64,000 bases of DNA from Hippasteria phrygiana (lineage: Eukaryota; Echinodermata; Asteroidea; Valvatida; Goniasteridae). Both the position numbers and the translations under genes were made by a program. Below are positions 10,734-24,068 of this stretch, one piece after another (position 1 is the stretch's first letter; each line of letters begins with the position of its first letter). A model generated the notes under the pieces. That model did no database searches and had not been told where the DNA came from. It saw only the letters and a program-made list of their open reading frames with translations. The stretch is from positions 496,001 to 560,000 of the forward strand of contig JAZGUH010000721.1 in the NCBI GenBank assembly GCA_037893225.1, in the 5' to 3' direction.

Positions 10734-11744
10734 CGGAAGCCCGTTGGGGCCAGGTAGCTCTTTATCTTTCACGGTGGTACGTTTCTCTTTCATGGTAGCT
10801 ATACTATATAGCCTCTCTTTCGCGACATAATAACTCGCGGCCGCGATTTATTATCTCGCGGCCGCGACTTATTAGAAAGGTTTCGTTAGCGCACGGTTAG
10901 CGAAACGACAACGTTTAGTTCCCGTGACCTCATCAGTTTTTGTGCTTGTTTGTGACGTTTTCCTCACTCATGTAACAAACGGATAAAACCAACGAACATT
11001 GTTTACCAATTTTCGCTGCGTACTGTTTAGAGCTAGTCGTCGGCGTACGCACTAACCGTGCGCTAACAAAACCTCTCTATTAACTCGCGGCCGCGATTTA
11101 ATAACAGCATGCATTGGCCAAATAGCTTCCGAGGTAGATTAACACTATACATGAATTGATTATTTGAAAGATGTGATGAAAAAGAAATTGTGCGATGTTT
11201 TTTATGTTTCGACAATAAAATAATGAGTTATCGTGAAAATATATTCCTTTTTCCGTGGTTCTGAAGAAAACGGATCAAAAGAAATTATTCAAAAAAAATA
11301 CAAAATCAAATATCTGTTCCTTTTAAGCGCAGCATCTGTCGTTTTCTGCCAAAAACATTTTAAGGTGGTATTCTCTTATCAAATAATTATGCCATTATAG
11401 TTGTGACTCTGTGAACCCCCCCCCCCCCCCCCCCCCCCCCCCCACTACTCTCTAAGAGTGGTGGTACGAATAATGTTACATTGCATCCGAATAAATTGTG
11501 TGTAAATTTGTTACAGGATTATTTAGTTTTGGGTCAAAAAGTAATCTTTTTCAACCGCTTAAATGTCCATGCAATATGAGGACGTTGTTCATGTAATATC
11601 TTTGAGGGAACCCATGTTTGGCAGAGTTTGAACATCTTATAAACAGCAATAAACTCTACATGGGTGTTTTTAAATGTTGAATGATACATTTGCGACCCCT
11701 GAAACGTTTTATAACTGCAAGGCACCTATTAAGCACATTCTATC
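10734..11744. mobile_element. Nested fold-back element, right-truncated copy
   Basis: The left end CGGAAGCCCGTTGGGGCC is preceded by TA. The internal CGCGGCCGCG palindromes and TTAGCGCACGGTTAG arms are present. The right terminal repeat is lost in the deletion near 11,744. A C-run of about 27 bases lies near 11,417. Confidence 0.6.
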
Positions 11745-12393
11745 AAATTTCTCATCCAATGTATTTGGAAGCGTAAGCGTCTCTTTGCACAATGGAGCTC
11801 TGATCACTTAGCAACACAAATAATGCCTATGCATTATTTTAAGAATTATTATTTACAAAATAATTATTGCAAAATAATGCCTATTATAGATGCATTTTGG
11901 TAAGGCATGATTAGAATGTGATTTGTTTGTGAAGCTATAAACCAAAAGTCTACAGCAATCCCTAATGTACATTGCGATACGCCAGACGATCAGACGGTTC
12001 CCGTGGAGAAGGGGGGGGGGGGGGTTAAACCGTTCGGAAGAGTGCCTGTTGATGAGCCTGACGACCAGTTATAAGATCCAATCATTGCCAAGCTCGGCAC
12101 GAGAGGGGATACAAGAGTTAACAGACACGGAGAAGACGACAACAGAATAGACGAACGAACCAGAGTTTTTTTGCCAGGAAATTGAAAAAAAGATATTTAT
12201 TACTAATAGCCTACACTAGAACTATTGAAGAATATGGACTTAACAGAATTGGAAACGACCTTATAACGAAATAAAAAAAATAGAATTTGGGTACAGTTTA
12301 AGTAAAGGAAGAGACTATTGTTTATTCGAAGTATAAATGAGCCTTAATGATAAAAGTAAATAGAAAAGAATAAAAGACATGATATTAAATATA

Positions 12394-12572
12394 CACTCTA
12401 AAAAATGTTGGTCAAAATGGGTTGATATTTTGCCTAGTGTTGGGCAACATATCAACAACCGAAAATCTTGGGCAAATTCCATTTTTACCTAAATTAACCA
12501 ACAATGTGGTAAATTAATACCAATGTTGGGTTTATAACAGTTGCCCAATGTTTTACCCAACGTTTTTACAGT
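12394..12572. mobile_element. CACTCTAAAAA-ended MITE (TA duplication), copy in unit 2
   Basis: It starts CACTCTAAAAAATGTTGG and ends with the complement of CACTGTAAAAACGTTGG, with TA on both sides (12,392-12,393 and 12,573-12,574). TTGGGCAA-type words repeat inside. A matching copy is at 24,069-24,248. A 3'-truncated copy starts at about 5,813 in unit 1. Confidence 0.65.
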
Positions 12573-12744
12573 GTAAGTGGTTCAAAAGAAAAAGTGGCAA
12601 CGTCGAAAGGTCGAGCGAACGTTAACGAAGAAGACGTAAATGAAAATGATAATAATAACCGAAATATATTAACCAAAGTAAGCACTGATTTATGTTACAA
12701 ACCTAAATGAAGACAAACAATAACTGATGCAATATAAATTATCA

Positions 12745-12997
12745 AGTCTTGCTAACCTTGGAGAATATTTTTTAGAAGGAATTTGTTTAAGAAGACTAAC
12801 CCTCACGGCGAGGAGGATACTTTTTAATAGGAATTTTTGGAGAAGACTGACCCTCATGGCGAGGAGGATATTTTTGAGAAGGAATACTTGGAGAAGACTA
12901 ACCCTCATGCTGAGGAGGATATTTTTAAAAGGATTTTTTAAGAAGACTAACCCTCACGGCGAGAAGGATATTTTTTAGAAGGAATTTTTGTAGAAGA
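12745..12997 (+). repeat. Minisatellite of about 60 bp (about 4 copies)
   Basis: Repeats contain GAAGACTAACCCTCACGGCG followed by GGAGGATA and TTTTTAGAAGGAA. A shorter version is at 24,440-24,548. The repetitive arginine-rich translation in one frame is a by-product, not a gene. Confidence 0.7.
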
Positions 12998-13328
12998 ATT
13001 GCCAGAAAATGGATTTTGGGTTTTCACGAAGAGACAATTGACACTTTGTGGGGCAAAACGGGCCATTTCTCGCTTCTGAGTTTTCACGAACAGAAAAATT
13101 TATTAAACAATTAATAACTCTATAATTAATTGACTTATGGCTTAGGGGCCAATTACCTGTGAAAGACCGAGAACTGAACTTTAACATAGTGTCAACATTG
13201 AATCAATATGTGGTATGAATGCAGGTAATATCTTCAATTTAAAAAGTGAGCAACTTAAAACCTTATTTTCTTGTAACTTTAGTTTAGTACGGAGAGGCAA
13301 AATTCGTCTGTTCGTGAAAACTGTGACG
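12998..13328. mobile_element. CGTCAC-ended MITE, right portion (unit 2)
   Basis: It begins inside the CCAGAAAATGGATTTTGGG module and runs to the terminal TTTTCACGAACAG/CGTCAC repeat, ending at 13,328. The left terminus is absent, and the minisatellite abuts instead. The same truncated form is at 25,017-25,513. Confidence 0.65.
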
Positions 13329-13874
13329 ATTTGCAACCCTCAAAAGTTGTGTCATATTTTGTAACATCCAAATGCTAATATTCAAGTACATGTACATGTA
13401 TTTCCAATAATGTTGCACCCTGTACGCTTTGTATTTCAACAGTTCCAATTTCCGAACCGAATGTAGTACCCCAAAAATATTTTAATCAATGTTTTTCAGA
13501 GAAACTGGGCATCAATGGACGGTCGTGTAAATTATCATATTCTACTTTTCACAAGCTGTATTACCAGAACATTATTATTGTAACGATTGTCAATCAAATT
13601 GTTTTGTGTTTTGATGAACATTTTTCTTTTTAAATGCCCCCTCAATGGAAGACAAATATATACCCATATCTCCATAAACCCATTTGGGTTGGGGCATCAA
13701 AACTAGTTCAGGGTATCTAAAAAATGTTCTCCATGATCACATTAATTTGTTGGCTAAACTATTTCAATTTACGTTTACTATGCTTTCACAATTCGGTTAT
13801 TTATACTTTAATAAGTGAAAAATAACAATTAGTTGAAACGCCCCCTTGTGGTGACCTTAGATGTCAAAATGTTA

Positions 13875-14296
13875 TAGTCTTGTTCCTGGACCTGAAGATC
13901 CCCTGACGTCTAAATCTTAGGTCAGGTGCTTACCCACCGTTTCAAATAGATCAAGACGTGCAGTGTTAGCCCGAGTGACGTCAGTGGAATCATTCATATT
14001 TAATATTCTTGCAAAATCCGGTCGGCAAAATACTGCAATAGTACGGCATTGATTTTGTCGGTTTTTATGTATAGTTGAGAATTCAAATTCCAGGATCTGT
14101 AATGGGCCTGACAAACAATTTGTTACTGCGAACATCAACGTTAACAGCCGAATGTTACCGAAAACAAGTTCGGAAAACTTCGGATATTTTCGGAAACGGG
14201 AGGAATTCCTCCCATTGTCGTCACGTGACATTGGCGGCTACCGGACCCAATATTCATCAGAAATAGTTGGAATATTTTGGTCTGGAAACCAGACTA
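13875..14296. mobile_element. TAGTCTGGTTCC-ended MITE with ORF, copy 2
   Basis: This copy is collinear with 7,268-7,689. The minus-strand ORF at 13,917-14,231 is intact (104 codons). It differs from copy 1 by a few residues, for example ATDVTWAN becoming STDVTRAN. Confidence 0.6.
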
Positions 14297-14716
14297 AAAA
14301 TAGTATTAATGTTAACCATACAAACTATTTTTTTAAACTCTGAAAGCAGTTGAATTAACATTTTAGAAACCTTTTAGAAACTGTAATTGACCAAAACCAA
14401 ATTGTAAAATATATAGCTAAAACGAGCTCTCGCGGTCACAGAAGTGAAATCAGATGACATCATACTTTAGATTAGTAACCAAAGTAGTAGTCTCTTCTCA
14501 GCCAAAGCACATCCTGGAAACTGCTAGCTCAAAATACTGGACTTGGCGAAACTATAGTGATAGGGTTTTTCTCAATCTAATTCTGTCAGCTGGACATAAC
14601 AATAATATTAACATGAGTTTCTTTGAAATAGAAACTAAAACAAGAAGCGACTGTCGTGGACCATATAGAAATGACAAGCTAAAGGCTACATAATCACTAC
14701 GGTACTTGAGATACTT

Positions 14717-14859
14717 GGGCTTGTTTGTTTCACACAGATCTAGATCTCCGATCAGTGATCCGTTCGTTGGTTCACGCATCAAATTCCGCCTAATGGATGG
14801 AGCGAACCAGTGGTTCGATCAATGATCGAGATCCGGATCTGTTTGAAACAAAAAGGCCC
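14717..14859. mobile_element. GGGCC-ended MITE, copy 2
   Basis: Matches 8,107-8,253 with the same GATC-rich inverted arms and a 4-bp internal deletion. Confidence 0.45.
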
Positions 14860-15728
14860 ATTACCAAATAGAACAGATGTTATACATCATTGTTTACATC
14901 GTGAATTCATGTGAACCTAATGTGAAGCCCCGGACCTTGAATCAAATGTGTTTATTCTTGGCGTACGGATTATGTCGATTATGATTCGAAAATATTTATT
15001 TTGTTCTGTACAGTGCTAAGTATTGGTAATTTACTTAATACTTTTGTTTTATACACGTTCACCATTGTTTCAAAAAAGACTATTTCTAAACATTATTTCA
15101 TTTTTGATGTCTCTAAACATATAACGATCAGACACTTTCGGAAGTCTTGGGTCAATAACAGGTTTAGAGTGATTTATTTGTCTACTAGCGTCCGCAAAAA
15201 ATACAATCAATATTTGCCATCTGTAAGGTAACCTATACCACTACTATTTCCTCTCGATTGGTGTTTTCTATTTTTATTCTATGCACAATGCCAATATGCT
15301 TGGATTAAACAATTAACTATAAAACAACCAAATGCACACAAAGCCGTATGATCATTGCATCCCAGATATTGAGTCACTAAATAGGTTGCAAGCTCAGTCA
15401 GTGTAAAAAACACCAAGGCTGCCAGGCATTGGTCAGGGTTTGCCATTCTTATTAGTTGAACACCTGCAAAATGAAGAATAAGGGCAGAGAAATATTTTGC
15501 CAAAATTAATATACACCATAAAGTGACTAGTCAGTCAGTGACTGTCAGAACTTGAGCAAAGGTAGATGCGTTCGATTTTAATGGTCTCTGTGAAACTATA
15601 TACGTCTTCACAGTTAAGGTGATACGTGGTAAAACCTTTTTGGTTTTTTTTATGGAACTTCGCCTCAAACAAGGCTAAAATCCACTCAAGGTACGGAGGT
15701 ACGAAAAGAAAAATAATCAAAGCCGCAA

Positions 15729-15865
15729 CTAGTACAAATTAAGATTCCTCTTGAAGCAGGAAAGATTGTAAGATGAAGGGAAACATGCACCAGGCAAAGA
15801 ATTCCACAGAGACTTTCAAAAAAAAGGCAAAAGCAACTGGCACAGCTTGTTGTTCTCGTTAAAAT
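15729..15865 (-). pseudogene. LINE ORF C-terminal fragment, copy 2
   Basis: Duplicate of the fragment at 9,902-10,033. The LWNSLPGACFPSS motif region is retained but the frame upstream is disrupted. Confidence 0.5.
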
Positions 15866-17128
15866 GTTTATATTCTAATGCAGACCTTCATCAGATTAAT
15901 ATTTCGTTTTATATGTTTTCCAATGGCGTTCACATGCCTATAGGCCAATACGTGCAGGTTTTTCGATGAGGCGGCTCATTCAGGTTTACCTGAATCGATG
16001 TGGCAATCTTCGCCAAGGTCACATTCCAACATACAGGCACAAAACATAATAAAGGCTTTACCAATGTAAAAACTGGCTGCGTTGGTTTAAACGGCGGTGA
16101 AAAATACATGCTATAACTCAGCTGGGATAGCAGTTTTTAGGCGCACATCCTGCCACTAACAGGTGTAGTAAATCAAATAGAAAAATGTTACTTGTTAACA
16201 TTTTATTTATTTGTAGCCAATACATTGAAATTGCCACCCACCCATTGTGGTATAACGGTACAATCGTTTTTCCTACGCAGCATGTATGACATCGGGAAAG
16301 TCCCAGATGAGAAATGCTGAGGTAGGTGTTCGGGACCGAGGTCTATTTCCGTCCGGCGTGTTGCAATGATGTTTTAGTACGTGTTTTGCCTCGAATCACA
16401 TGCAACGGATTTGGGGCATTGTCATCCAATGTCATTGACCAAAAAAAACCAAAACAAAAACACCCCAAAATATACAAAATTGGTGACACAATTAAGTTTG
16501 AGTTATATGGAATATACCATGCAGTTGTTCCTTTTCAATATACTTTTTGGACACCCCTGTATAGTTGCCGATATATCAGAAATGCTGATTCTGTCTTGAA
16601 TCCGGCAGAAATGCTATTAGAAAAACGTTCTACTTATTGCAAACAAAGGATTTTATTGGAAATGCTTTCCTTACAAAAGACCAACAGAGTTTAATATTTT
16701 GCTTCCCCGAAGTTCCCATTCTGCAAGTGCGGTTAATAACAATCGAGTAAACGTTGCGCCAAACACTAAAACCTAACCTACAACCGTGTCAAAGGTCATA
16801 CCTTCGAAATCGATTCACTCGATCCAAGCAATTTCAAACCTCACTCCTGAGTGGTGTTATTAACCTGCAGTGGACCGAGAGAAACAGGAATGAGGGATTT
16901 TAGGAGTGTGGGAAAACAAGGGGAGATGTTTAAGGGAGCACACAAGAATTTGGATGCACAAGTGTTACATACCGGTGTAGTGCATTTCGACCCTTTTCAT
17001 GTGACGTCACACCTTTACTCTGTATCGCAGTGTATGGTGATGCTAATGATTTTGTCTTAAATAATCCAGTCAAGTGTGCCTTATGGGTGTACGGTCGCTC
17101 AAACTTCCTCCACACAGTATACCGGTAT

Positions 17129-17351
17129 ACACTGCAAAAACAGTGTTTAGCAATTAAACACTTTTCTAAACACACATTGCTATCAGTTTGTAAACACGTT
17201 TACATACTAAACATGTTTAGCTTGTTGACGGATAGTGTTTAGCCATTGAACATTGATGTTTAGGAATTGGACACGTAATGTTTAGCTTCTAAACATGTTT
17301 ACAAACTGATAGCAAGATTGTATTTAATTGCTAAACACAGTTTTTAGAGTG
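17129..17351. mobile_element. CACTGCAAAAACAG-ended MITE with TGTTTAG repeats
   Basis: The ends CACTGCAAAAACAGTGTTTA and the complement of CACTCTAAAAACTGTGTTTA are inverted. AAACATGTTTA and TGTTTAG words recur throughout. TA precedes it, but the right-hand TA has changed to TG. Its termini resemble those of the 12,394-12,572 family. Confidence 0.65.
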
Positions 17352-18144
17352 TGTGTGATCACATCGAGGAGTTCAAACCTGAAGGCATTGTTTACATTTA
17401 GCGCTATCTGGACACGTGGATAACTGAAAAAAAGTCCATTAGCTTCTTTTTTGTTTTCGAAAAATGGCGAAAAACACAGAAAGACGAAACTAGGAGGTAT
17501 AATACCACGTGCCCCGGCCATGCCAACTGGGTTACTGACCAGCCGACATATATTCTGTGCAGGATACATTACGTATCCAGCGGTACAATATGTGCATTCT
17601 TGGAAAAGAAAACTTGTATTTAAAGTATATTAAATCAAATAAACATTAATTTAAAAGCAAAGTAAATCAAATATTCAAAAATACCAAATTAAAGTAAGAT
17701 ATCTTCCAAACAATTCAAATATTAAGCCATGCGTACCAGTGGCAAAATGTTACGCTTATATTTCTCTGTTTGTAGACATTCAAAGTGTCACCTATATCAT
17801 TGTACCCTCCCTGCTTTTGAAATTGTTTCCCGTGCGCAAAACATTAAATTCGGATCCCCTTTTTCAGAATTTGTTGCGATCATCCCCAATCCAAAACCTA
17901 TCCACTGGCACATACAGAGAAAATCGTTGGCTTGACTGCAGCCACAAAGGACCATTAGTGCCTACGAGAAAGAATCACGCGCCCGCTTCGTGTGCCTGTA
18001 TTGCCCAACTAAACATAACGTATTTCATAAGCCGTATGTGTGAATATCAGACTCCCTGAAAAAGCGACTTGTTGGTTAACCTGCACACATGCTCAGTAAG
18101 CCTCCTTATGCAAAACAGATAAGAACCATGCGGTAAACGTAAGG

Positions 18145-18235
18145 GTGAGGGTGAAGATTAGGGTGGAAATAGTGTTAAGGTTGGGGGTTAGTGTTTAAGA
18201 TAGGATCAGGATTGGGGTTGGAGTAAGGGATGAGG
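18145..18235 (+). repeat. Degenerate TTAGGG-like tract
   Basis: AGGGTGAGGG, TTAGGGTGG, GGTTGGGGG and GGGGTTGGAG words follow one another, as in decayed telomere-type repeats. It is followed by GGAGTCGGATATTCAT. The inverse arrangement occurs at 49,990-50,260. Confidence 0.6.
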
Positions 18236-18327
18236 TACAAACAAAATTGGATCCATGATAAAAGCAAAATATTGCTGAAATAATACATCATCATAAAGAG
18301 ATATTCATGGAGTCGGATATTCATACG

Positions 18328-20257
18328 ACACCGGGAAAGTCCCAGATGAGAAATGCGGAGCCTTGTATTCGGAGAGGCCTCTGTTGGTTTAACCTCCCGA
18401 TGCGACGTGATGTCTGGATATATATTTTTGTGTGCTTCGAATTACATGGTTTGTGACACTGTCATCCGTGCCATTGACAAGAACAATACAAGAATGTTTT
18501 CCTAAATCTGTTTATCTCGTTGTATACCATAGCTTGGTTTAAGATCGGCATACTCAGCTAACCTTTCTGTAAAATCGTTTCCCCGGTTTTTCTTAGTTAA
18601 AGTTTACAAGGATTGAGTGATAGTTTCCCCAAGATATACAAGGCGAGTCAAAAAAAGTATACCAAAGTTAAACCCCAAATATATCCCATATTAATCAAAT
18701 AGATGTCATAAAACTACAATCATTATGTAACCTAAGATCTCCTCTTTAAACTGATTGGTCACCCACCGAGATCAAATCACTAATTGCTGAAAATGAGTGA
18801 CCTATCGCTTTAAAGAGAACATCTTAGGCTAAATGAGGTTACTAATTTGATTACACCAGTTTGAGTAATATGGAATACACCTGGTCTTTGATTTCGAAAT
18901 AATTTTTGACAAACCCAGTGTGGTTCAGAATACTGATTCTGTCTTGTATCTGACGGCAATGTCTATTTCAAAACGTTCCCGCAATATTTACTTCTATAAT
19001 TCGTCACCAACACCACGAAGTAACACCCGAGTTGACTTGAGTGCGCGCCACGCGCGCGTATTTTAGAGAATCGAGTAATTTTCGTTTTCACGAAGTAACA
19101 CCCAAGTACAAGTACACCGTCACTCAATCGGTACATTTGCGTGTCCACGAACTAACACGCATCTTTATTTCGCCAGTTTGAAGGTTTTTATTACTTTTTT
19201 TGTGTAACCCAACAAGAATACAAATGAAGTAAATTCCTGTCAACCCTTTCAAAGCGTTTTTCTCTGCACTGTATTTCCGCAACATGCTTTTTATTTTGTG
19301 AAGTCAAAAATCGTCACGTCACTGTCCGAAGTGCGCGCGCACACTTGGGTGTTAGTTCGTGAAACCGAAATTATTCATTGAGCGGTTTTCACGAAGTAAC
19401 ACTGGAGTGGACTTGCGTGTTACTTCGTGGTGTCGGTGACGAATTGTTGTCAACAAAATATTTTTTCCCAAATGCTTGCTTTACAAAATTCTTTTTTTAC
19501 AAAGGACCAAAGCCCAGACCCTTGGGCACGGAAAAAAATCCTGGGTGGGGAATTTGCGCGAGGGGATAGTTAGGAGAAAACAAGGAAATTAAGCCATACC
19601 TCAGTTCTTGACTGTCCGAAACACACACAGTTTTCAATTAATCGCTCTCGGCTGTGTGGAGTGGGAAGGAACTAATCTCGCCAAGACCGGTGTGTCTGAT
19701 GACAAATGGAGATTTCGACTGTTCCTTTGTTAACAGCCAGTCATGCAAACACATTGACACAAAATAACAAAAGTATTCTGGTTCCAAACATTGCATTGAC
19801 ATCACACTTCAGTACTCTATTGTCCGAATGCAGAAACAAACCGACACACACAAGCTGAATGAAGATTAACACACAACAGTTGACAGGGCGTCATCTACCG
19901 TTGTTTTTTTCCTGCATTGCTGTTACAATCTATATACGCTAAGGTCACAGCACCGGACATAAAATATTGCTTTAAACAAGGTATCAACTGGCTACGTTGG
20001 TTTATACGGCGATGAAAAAACACGCTAAAACTCAGCTGCATGGGATGACAAATTTAAGTAAAATTTAAGTAAGCTCTTTAAAAAACTGCAAATGTTGTGA
20101 GCCACGCACTTTACAATTATAGTTAAAATTCATTTAATTTATATATGTATAGAATTTGAAATTGCCACCCACAGTCTGGAAACCCTTTTGCATATGGTAC
20201 ACCGCCGCGTTTTAAAAAATCGTTTTTCGGGGTAAAAACATTAATTCGGATCCCCTT
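18328..20257 (+). repeat. Array unit 4 (internally deleted)
   Basis: Part D signature at 18,328, a B-like segment at about 19,588-19,920 (TAAGCCATACCTCAGTTCTT), and a C-type tail at about 19,960-20,190 (CTGGCTACGTTGG, ATTGAAATTGCCACCCA). The unit is reduced to about 1.9 kb by deletions but keeps the D-B-C order. Confidence 0.75.
19002..19441. mobile_element. CGTCACCAACACC-ended 440-bp MITE
   Basis: Inverted ends start CGTCACCAACACCACGAAGT (the right end has one change). AATT is duplicated at 18,998-19,001 and 19,442-19,445. CACGAAGTAACAC-type words recur in both arms as subterminal repeats, and GCGCGC runs are present. It shares the CGTCAC tip and 4-bp AT-rich duplication with the element at 8,835-9,660. 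Confidence 0.8.
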
Positions 20258-21415
20258 TTCACGATATACAGGATGAGTCAAAATAGTATATCGAAGTTGA
20301 ACCTCAATTAATCTGTATATCCCGTGTTAATCAAACAGTCACATGATATGAGTATCATTATGTAGCCTAAGATCCTCTCTATACTGATGGGTCAAACGGA
20401 TCAGATAACATTTACTGAAAATGTGGTTATATATATATACTCTAAAAACTTAGGTGCTAAATTTAGCACTTAAAGATCTAAAAGTGTGCACTTCTAGGTG
20501 TTTGTATAGTGACTGCACATGCCGTGCTGATTTAGCACAAGCATGCGTGCTATAATAATAGCACTCAAAAAGAGCTCAAATAAATGCACTTCAAGTGCTA
20601 CTGTCAATAAGGTGCTACCGGAACACCCACAAAGAGTTAGCTCTAACTAAAGCACTTCAAGTGCTATTTTAACAACTCATAGGACGTAAAATAAAGCACT
20701 AGAGAAAAGGTTATACTGGAAGCTTGGTTGACATTAATTAACTACAATTTAACGGAGACAAGTGAAGTAGGAACCAGACTAAACAGAAATAACTTGTTAT
20801 CAACAAAGTAACTTTTTTTCCAAATACCTTCTTTTCAAAATACCAATAGATTTCAATATTTTGCTTCCACCGAGTAAAAGGCCAAGGCAGACACTAATAC
20901 CTACAACCGTGTCAAAGGTCATACCTTCAAAATCGTTTCAATCGATAAGCAAATTCCAAACTCTCTCCTGACTGGTGTTATACGGTGATCAGAACTATAG
21001 CCTGCAGTGGGCCGAGAGAAACAGGAATGAGGGAGATTAGCAGTGTGGGAAAACAAGGAGGCCGGTGAAGTTTAAAGGTGCACACTGGAATTAAGATACC
21101 CAATAAGTTTGGTTGCATAGTGAAAATATTTACATACCTTCTTCATGTCAATGGGTCACTACCCAGCTAACATGCTGTGCAGGATACATATTTACGTGTC
21201 AAAGGGAGAAAACAATTAATGTGTTTTATGAATAAGCCATACCTCAGTTCTTGACCTTCCAAACATGAAGTTTTCAAATAATTGCTCTCAAGACAAAGTT
21301 GCAGTGCAGCAAGGAAATAATCTCTCTGAGACCGGTGTGTGCCTGATGAACAGAATTGTGTTCTGACAGTCCAATTTTAGCTCGTTGTGCATAAGTCGGT
21401 GCGTACTGATACGTA

Positions 21416-22615
21416 CGGAAGCCCGTTGGGGCCAGGTAGCTCTTTATCTTTCACGGTGGTACGTTTCTTTTTCATGGTAGCTATACTATAGCCTCTCTTT
21501 CGCGACATAATAACTCGCGGCCGCGACTTATTAGAAAGGTTTCGTTAGCGCACGGTTAGCGAAACGACAACGTTTAGTTCCCGTGACCTCATCAGTTTGC
21601 TTGTTTGTGACGTTTTCCTCACTCATACTAAACGCACCTTGTTTACACGGATAGCGGTTGCAATACATGTAACAAACGGATAAAACCAACGAACATTGTT
21701 TACCAATTTTCGCTGCGTACTGTTTAGAGCTAGTCGTCGGCGTACGCACTAACCGTGCGCTAACAAAACCTCTCTATTAACTCGCGGCCGCGATTTAATA
21801 ACAGCATGCATTGGCCAAATAGCTTCCGAGGTAGATTAACACTATACATGAATTGATTATTTGAAAGATGTGATGAAAAAGAAATTGTGCGATGTTTTTT
21901 ATGTTTCGACAATAAAATAATGAGTTATCGTGAAAATATATTCCTTTTTCCGTGGTTCTGAAGAAAACGGATCAAAAGAAATTATTCAAAAAAAATACAA
22001 AATCAAATATCTGTTCCTTTTAAGCGCAGCATCTGTCGTTTTCTGCCAAAAACATTTTAAGGTGGTATTCTCTTATCAAATAATTATGCCATTATAGTTG
22101 TGACTTTGTTACCCCCCCCCCCCCCCCCGCCCCCCCCCCCCCCCCCACTACTCTCTAAGAGTGGTGGTACGAATACTGTTACATTGCATCCGAATAAATT
22201 GTGTGTAAATTTGTTACAAGATTATTTAGTTTTGGGTCAAAAAGTCATCTTTTCAACCGCTTAATGTCCATGCAATATGAGGACGTTGTTCATGTAATAT
22301 CTTTGAGGGAACCCATGTTTGGCAGAGTTTGAACATCTTATAAACAGCAATAAACTCTACATGGGTGTTTTTAAATGATACATTTGCGACCCCTGAAACG
22401 TTTTATAACTGCAAGGCACCTATTAAGCACATTCTATCATGTAATATATGGGATCTGGAGCAAATAAGGAGGATCGGGAGCAAATTTTGATTTACAAAAA
22501 GCAAAATTCATTATTAGTTGCGAGTTATTTTACCATGAAAGAGAAACGCACAACCGTGAAAGAGAAACGCACCGCTGTGAAAGAGAAAGAGGTACCTGGC
22601 CCTAACGGGCTTCCG
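21416..22615. mobile_element. Nested fold-back element, 1.2-kb copy
   Basis: Both CGGAAGCCCGTT ends are present and TA-flanked. One CGCGGCCGCG palindrome remains on each inner arm. An internal stretch matching about 3,770-4,340 of unit 1 is deleted. A C-tract of about 32 bases with one G sits near 22,114. Confidence 0.65.
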
Positions 22616-24068
22616 TAGATACACGTCATGTGATGAATTATTGCATTGATGAGAAATATTCACCGACAGGCGCTCTCAGACTATATATGTAACAATCGTT
22701 CTTATTGGTCCAGAGGAATGAGGGACACTTTTCATGTCAAATCATGAATCGCGTTTTGACTCGCTCGGCGCCGGTTTATCAATTGTCTGGTCTATACGGA
22801 CCATGCAGGGAACTGTCGTGCGATGCACATTGTATATCGGCTTTATAACGGGGCTGGAACTGCATACTTGTCAATGACCAACGCAGGATCATTGCATATG
22901 TTGAAAGGATTGGCAAACTACCTACGTAGCTCAAGTGCAAATCTCCCTTTGTGATGCGCAGAGAAAATGGAAGCTGTATTTGATTAATGTTCATATTTGT
23001 TTTCAAACTTCAGACATTAAAAGTAAATTTGTTGTTTCAAAAACCGATGATTGTGAATAAAAATAATGTATGTTAAAGGATCGTGTCGTTTATATAGTAA
23101 TTACTTTGTAGTTCGGAAGTTAAAACATAGCATGGGAGGAGTTTTCTTGTTACATGTGGGGGGATGATTTTTGAAAGGCATTCTTGTGTGGAGCGCGACA
23201 CGGCACGGGGTCCAAGGGACCGCTTAAGAACCCCCTGGTGGGTTGCAGGCGCAAAGCCCTTGCTAGGGGTTGAGGTAAAGCCCCCTGGAGCCCCTGGGGT
23301 TTACACAATTATTTTAGGTGCAAAATTGTGTCAAAATTCAACCTTTTCTTGAGCTTGAATTGCAATTAATGACAATAATTAACACCTTCAAGCATTACAA
23401 AATACAAAAGATCTTATAAACTCAAATTTCTCATCCAATGTATTTAGAAGCGTAAGCGTCTCTTTGCACAATTGAGCTCTGATCACTTAGCAACACAAAT
23501 AATGCCTATGGATTATTTTAAGAATTATTATTTACAAAATAATTAATGCAAAATAATGCCTAGATGCATTTTGGTAAGGCATGATTAAAATGCGATTTGT
23601 TTGTGAAGCTATAATAAACCCAAAGTCTACAGCAATCCCTAAAGTACCTTGCGATACGCCAGACGATCAGACGGTTCTCGTGGAGAAGGAAGGGGGAGGT
23701 TAAACCGTTCGGAAGAGTGCCTGTTGTTGAGCCTGACGACCAGTTATAAGATCCAATCATTGCCAAGCTCGGCACGAGGGGACACGAGAGTTAACAGACA
23801 CGGAGAAGACGACAACAGAATAGACGAACGAACCAGAGTTTTTTTGCCAGGAAATTGAAAAAAGATATATTTATTACTAATAGCATACACTAGAATTATT
23901 GAAGAATATGGACTTAACAGAATTGGAAACGACCTTATAACGAAATAAAAAAATTAGAATTTGGGTACAGTTTAAGTAAAGGAAGAGAATATTGTTTATT
24001 CGAAGTATAAAATGAGCCTTAATGATAAAAGTAAATAGAAAAGAATAAAAGACATGATATTAAATATA

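Larger units (their letters stand above)
10508..16287 (+). repeat. Array unit 2 (parts B and C)
   Basis: Part B starts at 10,508 and part C at about 13,328, matching unit 1. Compared with unit 1, the B part has a deletion joining the equivalents of about 3,690 and 5,200, which removes the right end of the nested fold-back element. It gains a minisatellite at 12,745-12,997. It lacks the MITE at 8,835-9,660 and the unique block 5,881-6,919. Confidence 0.85.
16288..18327 (+). repeat. Array unit 3 (part D plus tail)
   Basis: It starts with the GGGAAAGTCCCAGATGAG signature and follows part D of unit 1, then goes straight to the C-type tail near 17,740-17,800 (GTAGACATT..AAGTGTCACC). It contains a CACTGCAAAAAC-ended MITE and a degenerate TTAGGG tract. 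Confidence 0.75.

Noticed and set aside
12727..12978. Arginine-rich protein ORF
   Set aside because: It is the translation of a 60-bp minisatellite. The period explains the repeats, and the array is interrupted in unit 5.
16326..16694. 122-codon ORF in array unit 3
   Set aside because: Does not start with ATG, and the corresponding frames in units 4 and 6 are not open.
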